Positions 16,269 to 25,451 are shown, numbered from the stretch's first letter. The stretch: DNA of 64,000 nt from Paenibacillus antarcticus (GCF_001637225.1 NZ_LVJI01000014.1:1-64000); one strand, 5' to 3'. Numbers and translations are program-made. The notes: generated by a model not told the origin, from the letters alone.

Positions 16269-17498
16269 TTACAACGAACCACTTACAAGACGACCTTCAT
16301 AACTTACAACTTGACACTTCGGTCTTCGCGCTACCGCTTCCGCCGAACAGCTTGCAGGCACTAATACGAAGTTAGCCTTGTCTCCTGCCTTTGGCCACAC
16401 TTGCTCACCATCATGATTGAGAGGCGTTATTCCGCCAGTAATAAACCCTAGGGACTGAGACAAGGATTGTTCATCATTATACCCATACAATTCTGCGAAA
16501 CGCCCTGCCTTCTCCAATTGATCACCATTTCCAAAAGGAGACCAGTGATCTGTTAGACTATCTGTTGCTAGCTTCACTTTTACACCCTTTTTATGAAGCA
16601 TAGGAAGAGGCATCATTGTTCTGCCAATCGGGACAGTTGATGCAATAGACATCCCAAGTGATGCCATACGTTCAGCTAATTCTTCTGACTCTTGTTGCTC
16701 TGCATATGCAAACCAGAAAGCATGACTCACGGTCACTTTCCCATGCAGCCCCGCTTCTTCAGTCAGGCTAGCTAGTCTAGTCAGTGTTTGCTTTCCTACA
16801 TCTCCGCTATCATGTAAGTGAATATCAATGCCAGCTTTATTCATAACCGCCAGTTCTACCATTGTCTGTAGTGACTTTTCTATATCTCCATCCACTGTAT
16901 AAGGATCAACGCCTCCTACATGGGTTGCACCCTCTGCCAAAGATTGCTTCACGAGTTGGATCGAGTCCGAACGAAGCAGCCCATGCTGTGGAAAAGCAAC
17001 AATTTCATAAGAAATTTTACCAGAGAATGTATCCAGAGCTAGTTTTGTTGCTTCCAATCGGTGTAACCCACTAACAGGCTCGATATTACAATGGCTACGA
17101 ACATGTGTAGAGCCGAATGATTGTATAAGCGTTAAGATGCTTTCGGCTTGTTGTCTCGCCATCGGTAAGAGTCTTGGAAGTAATATCTTCTCTTCCTCAA
17201 TTCGTTCGAAGATGCTGGATATAGGCTTCACAGCTTTCCAAGGTCCATCGAAATATGTTTTATCTAAATGAATATGTGCCTCTTCAAAAGAAGGTAACAT
17301 CAATAACTCTTTACAGTCGTATTTTGGAAGATGACTCCGTAGTTCACCTAACGTATTAGTTATTTCAGCAATTGAGCCGTCATCGATACGAATATGACAA
17401 ATCTCTGTTTGAGTGCTAGCAACCTGACCTTCTTCCATAACGTAACTTTTCTCTAAACGTACATTCGTTAGCCAATATGAAGTGTTCAATATTTTCAT
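16269..17498 (-). CDS. Amidohydrolase family protein, cytosine-deaminase-like
   Basis: The protein has about 409 residues from ATG 17498. It has the metallo-hydrolase pattern of the CodA-like amidohydrolases: the metal pair in EEAHIHLDKTYF (H75, H77), RSHCNIEP, DIHLHDSGD, VSHAFWFA and the catalytic-Asp region ATDSLTDHWSPFGNGD. It should deaminate or hydrolyse a cyclic amide or N-heterocycle in the cytoplasm; cytosine is only one candidate. AAAAGGAAGGG stands just before the ATG. The frame is open six codons further to a TTG without a better site. It is monocistronic. A 12-bp inverted repeat lies just upstream (17535-17614) and may be regulatory. Confidence 0.82.
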   Translation of the reverse strand: MKILNTSYWLTNVRLEKSYVMEEGQVASTQTEICHIRIDDGSIAEITNTLGELRSHLPKYDCKELLMLPSFEEAHIHLDKTYFDGPWKAVKPISSIFERIEEEKILLPRLLPMARQQAESILTLIQSFGSTHVRSHCNIEPVSGLHRLEATKLALDTFSGKISYEIVAFPQHGLLRSDSIQLVKQSLAEGATHVGGVDPYTVDGDIEKSLQTMVELAVMNKAGIDIHLHDSGDVGKQTLTRLASLTEEAGLHGKVTVSHAFWFAYAEQQESEELAERMASLGMSIASTVPIGRTMMPLPMLHKKGVKVKLATDSLTDHWSPFGNGDQLEKAGRFAELYGYNDEQSLSQSLGFITGGITPLNHDGEQVWPKAGDKANFVLVPASCSAEAVARRPKCQVVSYEGRLVSGSL

Positions 17499-17534
17499 CC
17501 CTTCCTTTTCTATCAATAAACGACATTTACAAAA

Positions 17535-17614
17535 ATTGAACTAAAGGTTGCACTCACAAGTTCAATGATATCTAGATAAGAATCATGAATATGTAGGTTC
17601 ATCTTTAGTTCAAT
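17535..17614. repeat. 12-bp perfect inverted repeat in the amidohydrolase upstream region
   Basis: ATTGAACTAAAG (17535-17546) and CTTTAGTTCAAT (17603-17614) are exact reverse complements with a 56-nt spacer. They fill the gap between the amidohydrolase start and the end of the ankyrin gene. It could be a paired operator, a leader stem or a terminator-like element for the ankyrin transcript. No T-run follows, so an operator seems likelier. Confidence 0.5.
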
Positions 17615-17618
17615 CTAG

Positions 17619-18332
17619 TTACTTACCGCCCTTATTCGTTAACATATCTATCATTTCTTGATAACCACTTCTTCTAGCATGTTGTATAGGACTAATCCCT
17701 TCAGAATCTGCAAGATTAACATCTGCACCATGTTCAATTAGGAGTTGAACAATGGCCTGATGATCCTTTCCTCCATCACCCAAGATGATAGCTTCAAGTA
17801 GTGCTGTCCAGCCAAGATTGTTGACATGATTAACATTGACGTCTGAGGTTGTAAGAAGTTCTTTCACAATGTCCACATGACCACGGTCTGACGCCGGAAT
17901 CAGAGCAACTCCCCCAAATCTGTTCACGATTGTTGTATCCGCTCCTGCAGCAACAGCCACCTTCACAAAATCAAGTAGCCCTTCTGCTCCAGCATATAAA
18001 AGTGGATTGTCCATACGGTTATCGCGAATATTGATGTTGGCACCCTTTTCAATCAATAATTTGAATATATCCAGTTGTTTCGTATGCACAGCGAGCATAG
18101 CAGATGTTCTACCTGTGTCGTCTGTAGCATCGACATCTGCACCCTCTACTAGAAGATTTGACACAAGCTCCTGATCTCCTTGTTTAACAGCATCAAAAAG
18201 TTCTAGATTTAACTTGTCCATCCCATCATTCACCGCCTGAGTTGATACCTGCTCTTCATTGTTTAATAGCTTACCATAGTCTATCTGACATCCTGAAATA
18301 ATGAGGATCAATGACAACATGAACAAGCGCAT
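17619..18332 (-). CDS. Ankyrin-repeat lipoprotein
   Basis: From ATG 18332 the product has about 237 residues. It starts MRLFMLSLILIISGCQ, a lipoprotein signal with lipobox IISG-C, so it should be membrane-anchored on the outer face. Residues of about 40-235 form five to six ankyrin repeats (for example LISNL-type helices with GADVDATDDTGRTSAML, GANINIRDNRMDNPLLYA, GWTALLEAIILGDGG and GADVNLADSEGISPIQHA). Ankyrin stacks bind proteins. It is encoded 30 nt downstream of the SLH protein gene, so the two are probably co-transcribed and may meet at the cell envelope (inference). AAAGGTG is 8 nt before the ATG; a GTG four codons earlier is less likely. Confidence 0.85.
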   Translation of the reverse strand: MRLFMLSLILIISGCQIDYGKLLNNEEQVSTQAVNDGMDKLNLELFDAVKQGDQELVSNLLVEGADVDATDDTGRTSAMLAVHTKQLDIFKLLIEKGANINIRDNRMDNPLLYAGAEGLLDFVKVAVAAGADTTIVNRFGGVALIPASDRGHVDIVKELLTTSDVNVNHVNNLGWTALLEAIILGDGGKDHQAIVQLLIEHGADVNLADSEGISPIQHARRSGYQEMIDMLTNKGGK

Positions 18333-18361
18333 CGTAACACACACCTTTTCAAAAAATAGCC

Positions 18362-19870
18362 TTATTCAGTCGTTAATGTCACTTGGGAGGCATTCGCCCA
18401 TGCACCCACAGGCGTTACCGTATACACTGTCCCTGCTGCCAATTTACCGTTATTGGTAATGTCAAAAATACCTATAGCTTCTTTACGACTTGAGAATTTA
18501 TACGTTGCAACCAACTTGTCTCCGTTCGGAGCTAACAATTCTACACTGCGCCCTGAGAATAACTCATCGCCAGGATCTTGATCCAAAGTTACATTAATCG
18601 AGATTTCACTGATAGCTGCTGCACCGGAAAGTTGCAAAGACGCGATTTCTTTGGCAACAAACGTTGGATTCGCTATATTTGCCCAATCAGATGTCACAGT
18701 ATATTTCACACCCGGTTTCAATACTTGTCCTTCAGGAAGTCGGAATTTCGGCTCTATCTTACCATCTGTCGATTGTGTAAAGGGTACATATTTGGCAACG
18801 ATTGATTCCCCACCTTCTGGTGTTATCGTTACTTGTCTAGCTTGCATGGAAGAAATGATTTGATACGATGTACCATTTGCTCTATTGTTCTCATCCAATA
18901 CAAAGGCGTTCGAGCCACGACCACCACTATAAGCAGAAATGACATAACCATAGTCAATGACGCCATTGGCTTTCAGTGCTTCAATCTCAAAAGTGTCGTT
19001 CGTAACCTGACTTGTTGTCGTCATATCCAGCAACGTTACGTTCCCTTCAAATGAGCCAGCTTTCTTACCCTTGTATGTTAAGTTATACGTCGTTCCAGCT
19101 TGTTGTACTGAAGTAGGGACGATATACGTCGCAATGGAACCCGATTTCAGACGTGGCATATTCGTCAACGTTAGACCATCGTTAAACACGAAATCTTCCT
19201 TCGCTTTAGCAAACACTTCATTCTCAGCTGTCAATGGAGCATCCAATGTTACGATTAAGGTCATTGCGTTGATCGATTGTACACTTGTAATTTGGGCTTT
19301 GTCAGATGGCATAGCTTTTCGTGCTGTATTCAATAAGCTAGCTACTTCTCCACGTGAAGAGGATTCATTGGCTGAATAGAATTTATTAGCCCAATAGTTG
19401 ACTGATAACACATCACGCTTCAAAGCTTTCGATACCACTTGAACAAGTTCTGCATCCGTTACCGTTTCATTGGGATTGAACTTACCGTCCTTCGCTTCCA
19501 TGATCCCTAGACCTACAAGCTCCGATGCATATTTATAATACCATACGTTCGAATTCACATCGGTGAATTGCGTTGAATTCTCTGAAGTACCTTTTATTTT
19601 AAAGGTCAATGCAACCATTTTCGCTAGTTCTGCACGACTGATCTGATTGTTTACTCCCATCGAGTGATCTACATAACCCTGTAACACACCAAGACCCGTA
19701 AGTACCTTAACCGCTTCTTGCACTTCTATATCTGATAACTTAGACGTTGGTGCATTTATACCTATATTGCTTGATGCTGCGTGTACATTTAACACCGCGA
19801 ATGGTAAAGATGTTAGACCAAGTGTTGCTGCCACCATTATTGTCGCTACTTTTTTAGAACCTATCTTCAT
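18362..19870 (-). CDS. SLH-domain cell-surface protein
   Basis: This 502-residue exported protein has a signal peptide (VATIMVAATLGLTSLPFAVL, cleavage near VHA-A33). SLH repeats follow: first about 42-95 (LSDIEVQEAVKVLTGLGVL with ISRAELAKMVAL), second about 102-150 (FTDVNSNVWYYKYASEL with FNPNETVTDAELVQVV), and a weak third to about 185 (SSRGEVASLLNTARK). SLH domains bind pyruvylated secondary wall polymers, so it should be a cell-wall or S-layer protein. The remaining 300 residues form beta-rich, Ig-like segments without a recognised catalytic motif (ITSVQSINAMTLIVTLDAPL). It is the first gene of an operon with the ankyrin lipoprotein. Confidence 0.88.
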   Translation of the reverse strand: MKIGSKKVATIMVAATLGLTSLPFAVLNVHAASSNIGINAPTSKLSDIEVQEAVKVLTGLGVLQGYVDHSMGVNNQISRAELAKMVALTFKIKGTSENSTQFTDVNSNVWYYKYASELVGLGIMEAKDGKFNPNETVTDAELVQVVSKALKRDVLSVNYWANKFYSANESSSRGEVASLLNTARKAMPSDKAQITSVQSINAMTLIVTLDAPLTAENEVFAKAKEDFVFNDGLTLTNMPRLKSGSIATYIVPTSVQQAGTTYNLTYKGKKAGSFEGNVTLLDMTTTSQVTNDTFEIEALKANGVIDYGYVISAYSGGRGSNAFVLDENNRANGTSYQIISSMQARQVTITPEGGESIVAKYVPFTQSTDGKIEPKFRLPEGQVLKPGVKYTVTSDWANIANPTFVAKEIASLQLSGAAAISEISINVTLDQDPGDELFSGRSVELLAPNGDKLVATYKFSSRKEAIGIFDITNNGKLAAGTVYTVTPVGAWANASQVTLTTE

Positions 19871-20016
19871 TGTATTTCCTCCTCAGATCATTAAGTTAAT
19901 TGTTGCTTATGTCTATAACTAATAATAGAGGTAAGAAATGAACTCCCACGAAACGAATTATTAACAATTTATTAACTAGGCATTACAATTATCGAAATTC
20001 CACTAGACTAACGCCA

Positions 20017-20709
20017 TTACACTGTAAATCTGTATCCCGCACCCCAGACCGTCTCAATATACTGTGGATTTGAGGGATCTGATTCTAATTTCTCTCTTAT
20101 TCTACGAATATGAACCGTAACCGTTGAAATGTCTCCGCTCGAATCCATTCCCCAGATCCGTTCGAATAGATCATCTTTACTAAACACCCGATTGGGATTA
20201 CTCGCTAAGAATACAAGTAAATCGAACTCCCTTGTTGTAAATAAGACCTCATTATTACGTACAGATACCCTTCGAGAATCCTTATCGATATGGAGTCCTC
20301 GAATCTCGATCTCATGCTTCACCAAAGGTTCTAGCTTACTCAGCATACGTTCATATCTTGACAGATGAGCCTTCGCTCTTGCCACTAATTCACTCGGACT
20401 AAATGGTTTCGTAATATAGTCATCTGCTCCAAGATTAAATGCTCGAAGTTTATCGATCTCTTCTTTCTTCGCTGATACGATAAAGATCGGTACTTCCTTC
20501 GCCTCCCGAATACGACGACACAATTCAAAACCATCAATAATAGGTAGTAGCAAATCTACGATAATGAGATTGTAGTCCCCTTGGAGTGCACGTTGTAGAC
20601 CCTCAGAACCTGTATGACATAAGTCAACTTCAAATCCGTTCAGTTCAAAATAATCCTTTTCCAATTGTGCAATCGTCGTCTCATCTTCAATAATCAGAAT
20701 CCGCGTCAT
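20017..20709 (-). CDS. OmpR/PhoB-type response regulator
   Basis: From ATG 20709 the protein has about 230 residues. The receiver domain (1-115) has the acidic pocket IEDE, phospho-acceptor D in LIIVDLLLP, T/S in IFIVSAKK and K in DDYITKPFSP. The C-terminal winged helix (130-228) has LFTTREFDLLVFLASNPNRV and TVTVHIRRIREKLE with GAGYRFTV. GGAGGG lies about 10 nt before the ATG. The gene start overlaps the end of the histidine kinase gene by 23 nt, so they form a two-component pair. No target gene is obvious; the SLH operon immediately downstream (starting at 19870) is a candidate. Confidence 0.95.
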   Translation of the reverse strand: MTRILIIEDETTIAQLEKDYFELNGFEVDLCHTGSEGLQRALQGDYNLIIVDLLLPIIDGFELCRRIREAKEVPIFIVSAKKEEIDKLRAFNLGADDYITKPFSPSELVARAKAHLSRYERMLSKLEPLVKHEIEIRGLHIDKDSRRVSVRNNEVLFTTREFDLLVFLASNPNRVFSKDDLFERIWGMDSSGDISTVTVHIRRIREKLESDPSNPQYIETVWGAGYRFTV

Positions 20710-22186
20710 GTGAGTTATTCCCTCCTTCATTCACCGTTCGCTTTAAAGTAAAGAATAGGCTTGAACCCACACCTTGCTCGCTTTCCATCCATATCGCTCC
20801 ACCATGCCCCTCAATAATCTGACGTGCAATCGCAAGTCCAAGTCCGCTACCACCTGTCGATAAATTGCGTGAAGGTTCCGCTCGATAAAATCGTTCAAAG
20901 ATATGTGGAAGAGCTTCAGCCTCAATACCCATACCATTGTCCTTCACTTCTACAGTCACCTCTAGTTGATCAGTTTGCAGAGAAAAACTGATCATTGGAT
21001 GCGGTTTATCCATATACTTGAGCGCATTTCCAATGACGTTCAACACCATGCGTTTTAACTTGTCCAAATCTGCTTGGACCTCAATCCGTTCTGAAATCTG
21101 GTGGTCCCATTGAAATGTAACACTAATATTTTCCATATTGTATTGCATCTCTTCGATACAATCGTCGAGGAACTTAACAATATCAACAGGTTCGAACGAA
21201 AATGGGACTTGATTCAAATCTAGCTTGGAATATAAGAATAGTTCATCTACCAATTTATCCATCCCAACGGCTTTGTTATAAATAATGTCGACGTACATGT
21301 CCATCTTCTCTGGCGTATTGGCGACACCATCTCGTATGCCTTCAATATAACCTTTTATATTCGTAATCGGCGTACGTAAATCATGCGATATATTTGAGAT
21401 TAACTCTTTCCGATTCTCCTCATATTGCAGACGAAGGCTAACGGATTCTTGAAGTCGTAGCCTCATCATCTCGAACGCTTCATTTAACTGTCCAATCTCA
21501 TCTTTGGATTGAAGGTTAAGTTCAAATTGAAGATTACCTTCTTGAATTCTTTCTGCGGAGTCTCTCAACATGTTCAGAGGCTTAATGACACTTCGCGTAA
21601 TCCAGCGATACAATAATACATTCGCTATCACAAGAACACCAATTAATATCAATGAAAGAATGGGTAACAGCCTACGTGTGATTGCCGCCAATGGGCTATG
21701 TTCTTTGATAACGAATACGCTACCTTTTGCACCATCTGAATATTTAAAATCAAACTTGGCATACCCATAAAACCTTTCATTTATATTAAAAGTGTTGCGA
21801 ATCTGATAGTTATTAAGATCATAGGGAGGTAATGCTTCCTGTAATTCTGGTTGATTGAAAGTGTGTGATTCAAAAATAGCATTACTCGCACGTCTTACAA
21901 ATAGCCCTGCTTTTTCTGTTTTTAGCTTAAAATCATATTCCAATAACAATTCCTTATTCTGCAATTCATCTGGGTCTTTCTTAGCTAAATACTTTAGTTC
22001 TAAAAAGATAGACTCTTCTTGCTCCGATAACGGATTTAGCTGGTAGTGTACTTTATAAAAGTCCCGAAGACTGTGAACATCGCCTGTTGAAGCAATTGTA
22101 AACAACGCTGCAGTCATGACTAACATAAGTAAACTAACAACAAGCATTCCCGTATAAGATAGTAGTAGTTTTATACGAATGGACAC
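20687..22186 (-). CDS. Two-component sensor histidine kinase
   Basis: The protein has about 499 residues from GTG 22186, chosen because GAGAGGAG lies 7 nt upstream; the open frame extends 16 codons further to an ATG without a site. Two transmembrane helices (about 5-32 and 178-198) flank an extracellular sensor of about 145 residues with no known domain. Next come HAMP (about 200-250), a HisKA dimerisation helix with ISNISHDLRTPITNI, and HATPase_c with N-box VIGNALKY, G1 KDNGMGIEA, F-box IFERFYR and G2 GGSGLGLAIA. It is intact and partners the overlapping response regulator. The signal it senses is unknown. Confidence 0.95.
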   Translation of the reverse strand: MSIRIKLLLSYTGMLVVSLLMLVMTAALFTIASTGDVHSLRDFYKVHYQLNPLSEQEESIFLELKYLAKKDPDELQNKELLLEYDFKLKTEKAGLFVRRASNAIFESHTFNQPELQEALPPYDLNNYQIRNTFNINERFYGYAKFDFKYSDGAKGSVFVIKEHSPLAAITRRLLPILSLILIGVLVIANVLLYRWITRSVIKPLNMLRDSAERIQEGNLQFELNLQSKDEIGQLNEAFEMMRLRLQESVSLRLQYEENRKELISNISHDLRTPITNIKGYIEGIRDGVANTPEKMDMYVDIIYNKAVGMDKLVDELFLYSKLDLNQVPFSFEPVDIVKFLDDCIEEMQYNMENISVTFQWDHQISERIEVQADLDKLKRMVLNVIGNALKYMDKPHPMISFSLQTDQLEVTVEVKDNGMGIEAEALPHIFERFYRAEPSRNLSTGGSGLGLAIARQIIEGHGGAIWMESEQGVGSSLFFTLKRTVNEGGNNSHDADSDY

Positions 22187-22435
22187 GACTTCTCTCCTCT
22201 CACTAGCCTTGTATTCGATATCTTTGGATTCCATCGATTCATTTTAGTGAAATACTATCATATGAAGGAAAGGTTTGCTAACAATAGACAAATAAACTTC
22301 TGTTCACCACCTGCAGAAGATACTAAATCGATTGCTTCAATCGAAAAATCATTACATTGAAGCATATTGTCTGTTTTGTTTTATCGACAAGCACCGATCT
22401 CTTGCTCTTATCATAAACAAGATAAGAAGGGCGGG

Positions 22436-23284
22436 ATGAAGGTGATAGACATTATTGGTTTTGAAGAACGAGCTATCTTTCTAGCTGCAATTTGCGGACA
22501 GACCTACGCACAATTTATAAATACCGATGGTTCGTTCGTCGTTCCATTAAACTATACGGTCAACCACACGATTCAAGCGAAATCCTTTAGCAATGTATGG
22601 GAACGCTTTGGGTTTATTCTGGAATCTTCGGAAGAGATAATTATTGCCTTTCGGGGAACCATGTCGACGACCAATTGGATATCTAATATCATCGCCTCAC
22701 AGAGGAATTTCAAATATATAAAAGAAGACTGTCTTACACATCGCGGCTTCACAGACATCTACTCTTCAACTCGTCTTGAGATTATCTCGGCTTTGACTAA
22801 ATTATCACCCGACAAGACCTTATACATTACCGGTCACAGCCTCGGTGCAGCACTCGCGACATTATGTGCTATTGATATTGCAGCCAACACCCATTACCTC
22901 TCACCTAAGCTGTTTACGTACGCGTCCCCACGTGTAGGTGATCCTGACTTCACGAGCGCTTTTACAAAATATGTTCAAACCAGTTACCGTATTGCCAATC
23001 CTTTTGATGTCGTTACACATGCTCCACCCTTTATTTACAAGTTGCCTAAACGCGAAAAAAAATACTATTACAGTCATGTACAAACCCATTCATCGTTGAC
23101 TTTCCAGAATGGCTCCGTGGCTGATAATCACATGATCGGAAGCTATTTCGCAGCGCTCTCCAAGCTCCATCCCCAATTTACCGAACAGTTATGTATAACG
23201 AACCCTGGACTCTGTCCAGTCCATGCAACGAAATCACCAGAGAAACTAATTATCGCGAGAGCTTTGCCAAGTAAACCGTGGTAA
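22436..23284 (+). CDS. Class 3 lipase family protein
   Basis: From ATG 22436 the protein has 282 residues. It is an alpha/beta hydrolase of the Lipase_3 family: AFRGTMSTTNWISN (oxyanion-loop region), nucleophile elbow ITGHSLGAAL with S135, the acid in RIANPFDVVTHAPP and a late His in YSHVQTHSS. No signal peptide is evident, so it is intracellular or exported by another route. It should hydrolyse acylglycerols or other esters. GGGCGGG directly precedes the ATG; an in-frame ATG 23 codons earlier has no site. It diverges from the histidine kinase gene (249 bp between). An inverted repeat CGATTG-ctt-CAATCG lies about 100 bp before the start. Confidence 0.88.
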   Translation: MKVIDIIGFEERAIFLAAICGQTYAQFINTDGSFVVPLNYTVNHTIQAKSFSNVWERFGFILESSEEIIIAFRGTMSTTNWISNIIASQRNFKYIKEDCLTHRGFTDIYSSTRLEIISALTKLSPDKTLYITGHSLGAALATLCAIDIAANTHYLSPKLFTYASPRVGDPDFTSAFTKYVQTSYRIANPFDVVTHAPPFIYKLPKREKKYYYSHVQTHSSLTFQNGSVADNHMIGSYFAALSKLHPQFTEQLCITNPGLCPVHATKSPEKLIIARALPSKPW

Positions 23285-23296
23285 ATGGAAATCAAA

Positions 23297-23326
23297 ATAA
23301 AAAAAGCCCTATCTCTAGGGCTCATA
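23297..23326. terminator. Terminator between the lipase and DinB genes
   Basis: AGCCCTATCTCTAGGGCT (23305-23322) has an A-run on the left, giving a T-run for the minus-strand DinB transcript; TCTTTT on the right gives a weaker tract for the lipase. The hairpin core is identical to that at 15563-15578. Confidence 0.82.
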
Positions 23327-23330
23327 TCTT

Positions 23331-23810
23331 TTAACCTTGCTCGTGTTTAATTACTTTCAATAAGCAAGAAATCGTATTTGTATGCATGGTTTCATGAATC
23401 GTTGTAAAGCTAAATAATTCACCAAATCTTTCGAACTTCATAGGACCAAGTTGTGTTGGAGGTTCCATTAAATTATCTAAAATAGTTGGAGAAATCTCAG
23501 ATAAAGCTTGAAGTTGTTCATTCAGATATTTTAAAAGCTCTTCCTTGGAAGGCGGAGTGATAGTCCACTCAGAAGGCTTACTTCCAGTGAGGAACAAAAC
23601 TTTATAACTCTCTGGAAGATTGATATCTAATGTAAATCCACCACGAGAAAGCAATCCGTTTAGTGCACTAATGATGTGTCCAATGTTCCAGCGGATCGTA
23701 TTGTTGAATGCTTTTGGTTGAATATCATATAAATCTTCTGGTATTGCCTCTACTTGTCTAATAACCATTTGACGAACTAATATTGATGTATTAATAATCA
23801 TTTGAGACAT
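23331..23810 (-). CDS. DinB family protein (DinB_2-like four-helix bundle)
   Basis: From ATG 23810 the protein has about 159 residues: MSQMIINTSILVRQMV, the metal-ligand-type motifs RWNIGHIISALNGLL and TTIHETMHTNTISCLLKVI, and LGPMKFERFGEL. This is the DinB/YfiT-like four-helix fold with three His ligands. Members act as metal-dependent thiol transferases or remain uncharacterised. AAGGAG is 8 nt before the ATG; 21 extra codons in frame have no site. It is monocistronic with a terminator directly downstream. Its specific reaction is unknown. Confidence 0.85.
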   Translation of the reverse strand: MSQMIINTSILVRQMVIRQVEAIPEDLYDIQPKAFNNTIRWNIGHIISALNGLLSRGGFTLDINLPESYKVLFLTGSKPSEWTITPPSKEELLKYLNEQLQALSEISPTILDNLMEPPTQLGPMKFERFGELFSFTTIHETMHTNTISCLLKVIKHEQG

Positions 23811-24064
23811 TGTGACAGCTCCTTGTAGTGTATAATGATCTCTCAGTGTACCTTTGTTTATCAAAGGAATCAAACTACTTTTATGATGAATACATATGAA
23901 GTAATGATGATTTTTATTTTACGATTAATTAATTCCTACCATTCTTGAACAAAATAGTCTGCTTCAATTTATTCAAGAATAGTCAGTAAAAAAGATTCCA
24001 CTAATTCAGTTTCCTCCGCTAAAAAACCTATACGTATGAAGATATCTAAAGGAGCATGATGAGA

Positions 24065-24190
24065 ATGGTTCATGACACAAACGGATCGTATTATGCAGTC
24101 ATATTTTCAAGTCAACGTACTGCGGGGGATAATAGTTATAGTATTATGGCAGAAACATTGGAGCAACTACAACTTTATTTATTTAGATAA
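24065..24190 (+). pseudogene. Truncated antibiotic-biosynthesis-monooxygenase (ABM, YqjZ-like) N-terminus
   Basis: A 41-codon frame beginning at ATG 24065 (AAAGGAG 10 nt upstream) encodes SYYAVIFSSQRTAGDNSYS and then MAETLEQLQ before a stop. This is the conserved N-terminus of YqjZ-like ABM proteins (about 105 residues), but the gene ends where the catalytic middle strand and C-terminal half should follow. A T7 run behind a weak stem (about 24194-24217) ends the unit. It could be a translated short peptide, but truncation of a full ABM gene is the simpler reading. Confidence 0.6.
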
Positions 24191-24267
24191 CCTTCCCCAT
24201 GTGGCGGTTTTTTTATAATTACCATTCCCAAATAGAGGCTACCAAAATGATATGTAGACCTACAGAC

Positions 24268-24306
24268 AAAAAAACGACACCCACTTTCATGTGGAAATGT
24301 CGTTCA
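24268..24306 (-). terminator. Terminator of the cupin gene
   Basis: On the minus strand AACGACATTTCCAC pairs with GTGGGTGTCGTT (24274-24305), with a small bulge, followed by a T-run. It is 28 nt after the stop codon. Confidence 0.88.
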
Positions 24307-24333
24307 CTTTATAAGAAATATATTCCTTAATCA

Positions 24334-24924
24334 TTACTTTTGGGGGTAGTAACCTGTGTGATTTGGGAATTGCGCGCTCATGTTATTCTGATTATTCTGG
24401 AAACATCCAATGGGAGGTCCCAAAATGACGGATTCTCGGATAGGTGCTACCGCTTTGGCATAATCCTGCTCGCTAATACAGTAAGCTTGCTGCATAACTT
24501 CCTTCGGTGTGCACCGTAAGAAATCCGAGCCATACACGATGTCAGGGATAGGCTGATCGAAGATCGTCAAGATATGAGCGTGTTCGGACTCCGCAATAAT
24601 CCAGTGGAACCAGCCAAGAGGCAACAGCGATACTTGCCCCGCCCTTAAGCAATAGGTCATCAGCCTTTGTGTACATGGGTTAAACACTGACGTAATGACT
24701 TCTCCACTAATTACAAAAACCGTCTCATTTACATTGGTATGCCAATGCGGTTGGACGATAATCCCTTTGGTCAAGTGGACGTTAAATAAACCGGTCTTGA
24801 TCGCAGGAAGCTGCTCCCCGAATAACTGGGTAATATAATTGTGTGGATCACGTCTATAATTAAGTACTTCATTGGAATCTGCCGCCAATCGTAAATGGGG
24901 TGATTGCAGAACTGCATCCGTCAT
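24334..24924 (-). CDS. Cupin domain protein
   Basis: The 196-residue cytoplasmic protein has a single cupin barrel: motif 1 PHWHTNVNETVFVISGEV (His-His-Glu metal ligands) and motif 2 GQVSLLPLGWFHWIIA with the later His. The C-terminus is an Asn/Gln-rich tail (GCFQNNQNNMSAQFPNHTGY). Some Bacillus spore or stress proteins have similar cupin plus tail architecture, but the function is not known. AAGGAGGT lies about 8 nt before ATG 24924. A decayed second copy of the C-terminal part is present at 26670-26790. Confidence 0.85.
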   Translation of the reverse strand: MTDAVLQSPHLRLAADSNEVLNYRRDPHNYITQLFGEQLPAIKTGLFNVHLTKGIIVQPHWHTNVNETVFVISGEVITSVFNPCTQRLMTYCLRAGQVSLLPLGWFHWIIAESEHAHILTIFDQPIPDIVYGSDFLRCTPKEVMQQAYCISEQDYAKAVAPIRESVILGPPIGCFQNNQNNMSAQFPNHTGYYPQK

Positions 24925-25124
24925 ATCGTGTGACCTCCTTCATGGGTAAACTTCTACTGTACTATATGCCCAGAAGGAGATAAGCGGTACTATCATAAAT
25001 CTGCATTGAGTATGGCTTGACAGATGTGCCATCAATGGCTCGCAACTAATTCATCGTTCATTACGTATTCCTATTTCACTGGAAAATAAATAGGTTGCGT
25101 TCCTTCATTCCTTTTACATAATTA

Positions 25125-25451
25125 TCATTTGATGTTATTTATAGGAAGTATCCTGTTTGGCGTTTCGATTGTTACACCTTCAAGCTGTACATTAATACTT
25201 GTATGGATCGTTATTTCAACGCCTTGTGATGTCTTTGACACATTCTTCAGCATTATTTTCTTACCCTCACGTGTTAACGGCTCTTTAGCAAGGGGGGCTA
25301 TGCTAACTTGTTCTTCTAGCAATTGATATCCCGCACACACAACTATGTTTACTACATTCTGAATAATAATATAGTGTCTCAATACAAAAAGTACGAATAG
25401 AAGAACGATGATGAATTGATATACGATATTACCGGTCCAGTTCTGGTACAT
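25125..25451 (-). CDS. Membrane-anchored protein of unknown function
   Basis: From ATG 25451 the protein has about 108 residues. One long hydrophobic stretch (VYQFIIVLLFVLFVLRHYII, about 9-28, extending to 45) is followed by a soluble C-terminal domain with SIAPLAKEPLTREGKKIML and EITIHTSINVQLEGVTIETP. I do not recognise the family. The frame is open upstream into the thioredoxin-reductase-like gene, but the ATG there overlaps that gene. A TATAAT at about 25488 on the minus strand fits a promoter just before the ATG, supporting the shorter form. The ribosome binding site is weak. Confidence 0.45.
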   Translation of the reverse strand: MYQNWTGNIVYQFIIVLLFVLFVLRHYIIIQNVVNIVVCAGYQLLEEQVSIAPLAKEPLTREGKKIMLKNVSKTSQGVEITIHTSINVQLEGVTIETPNRILPINNIK

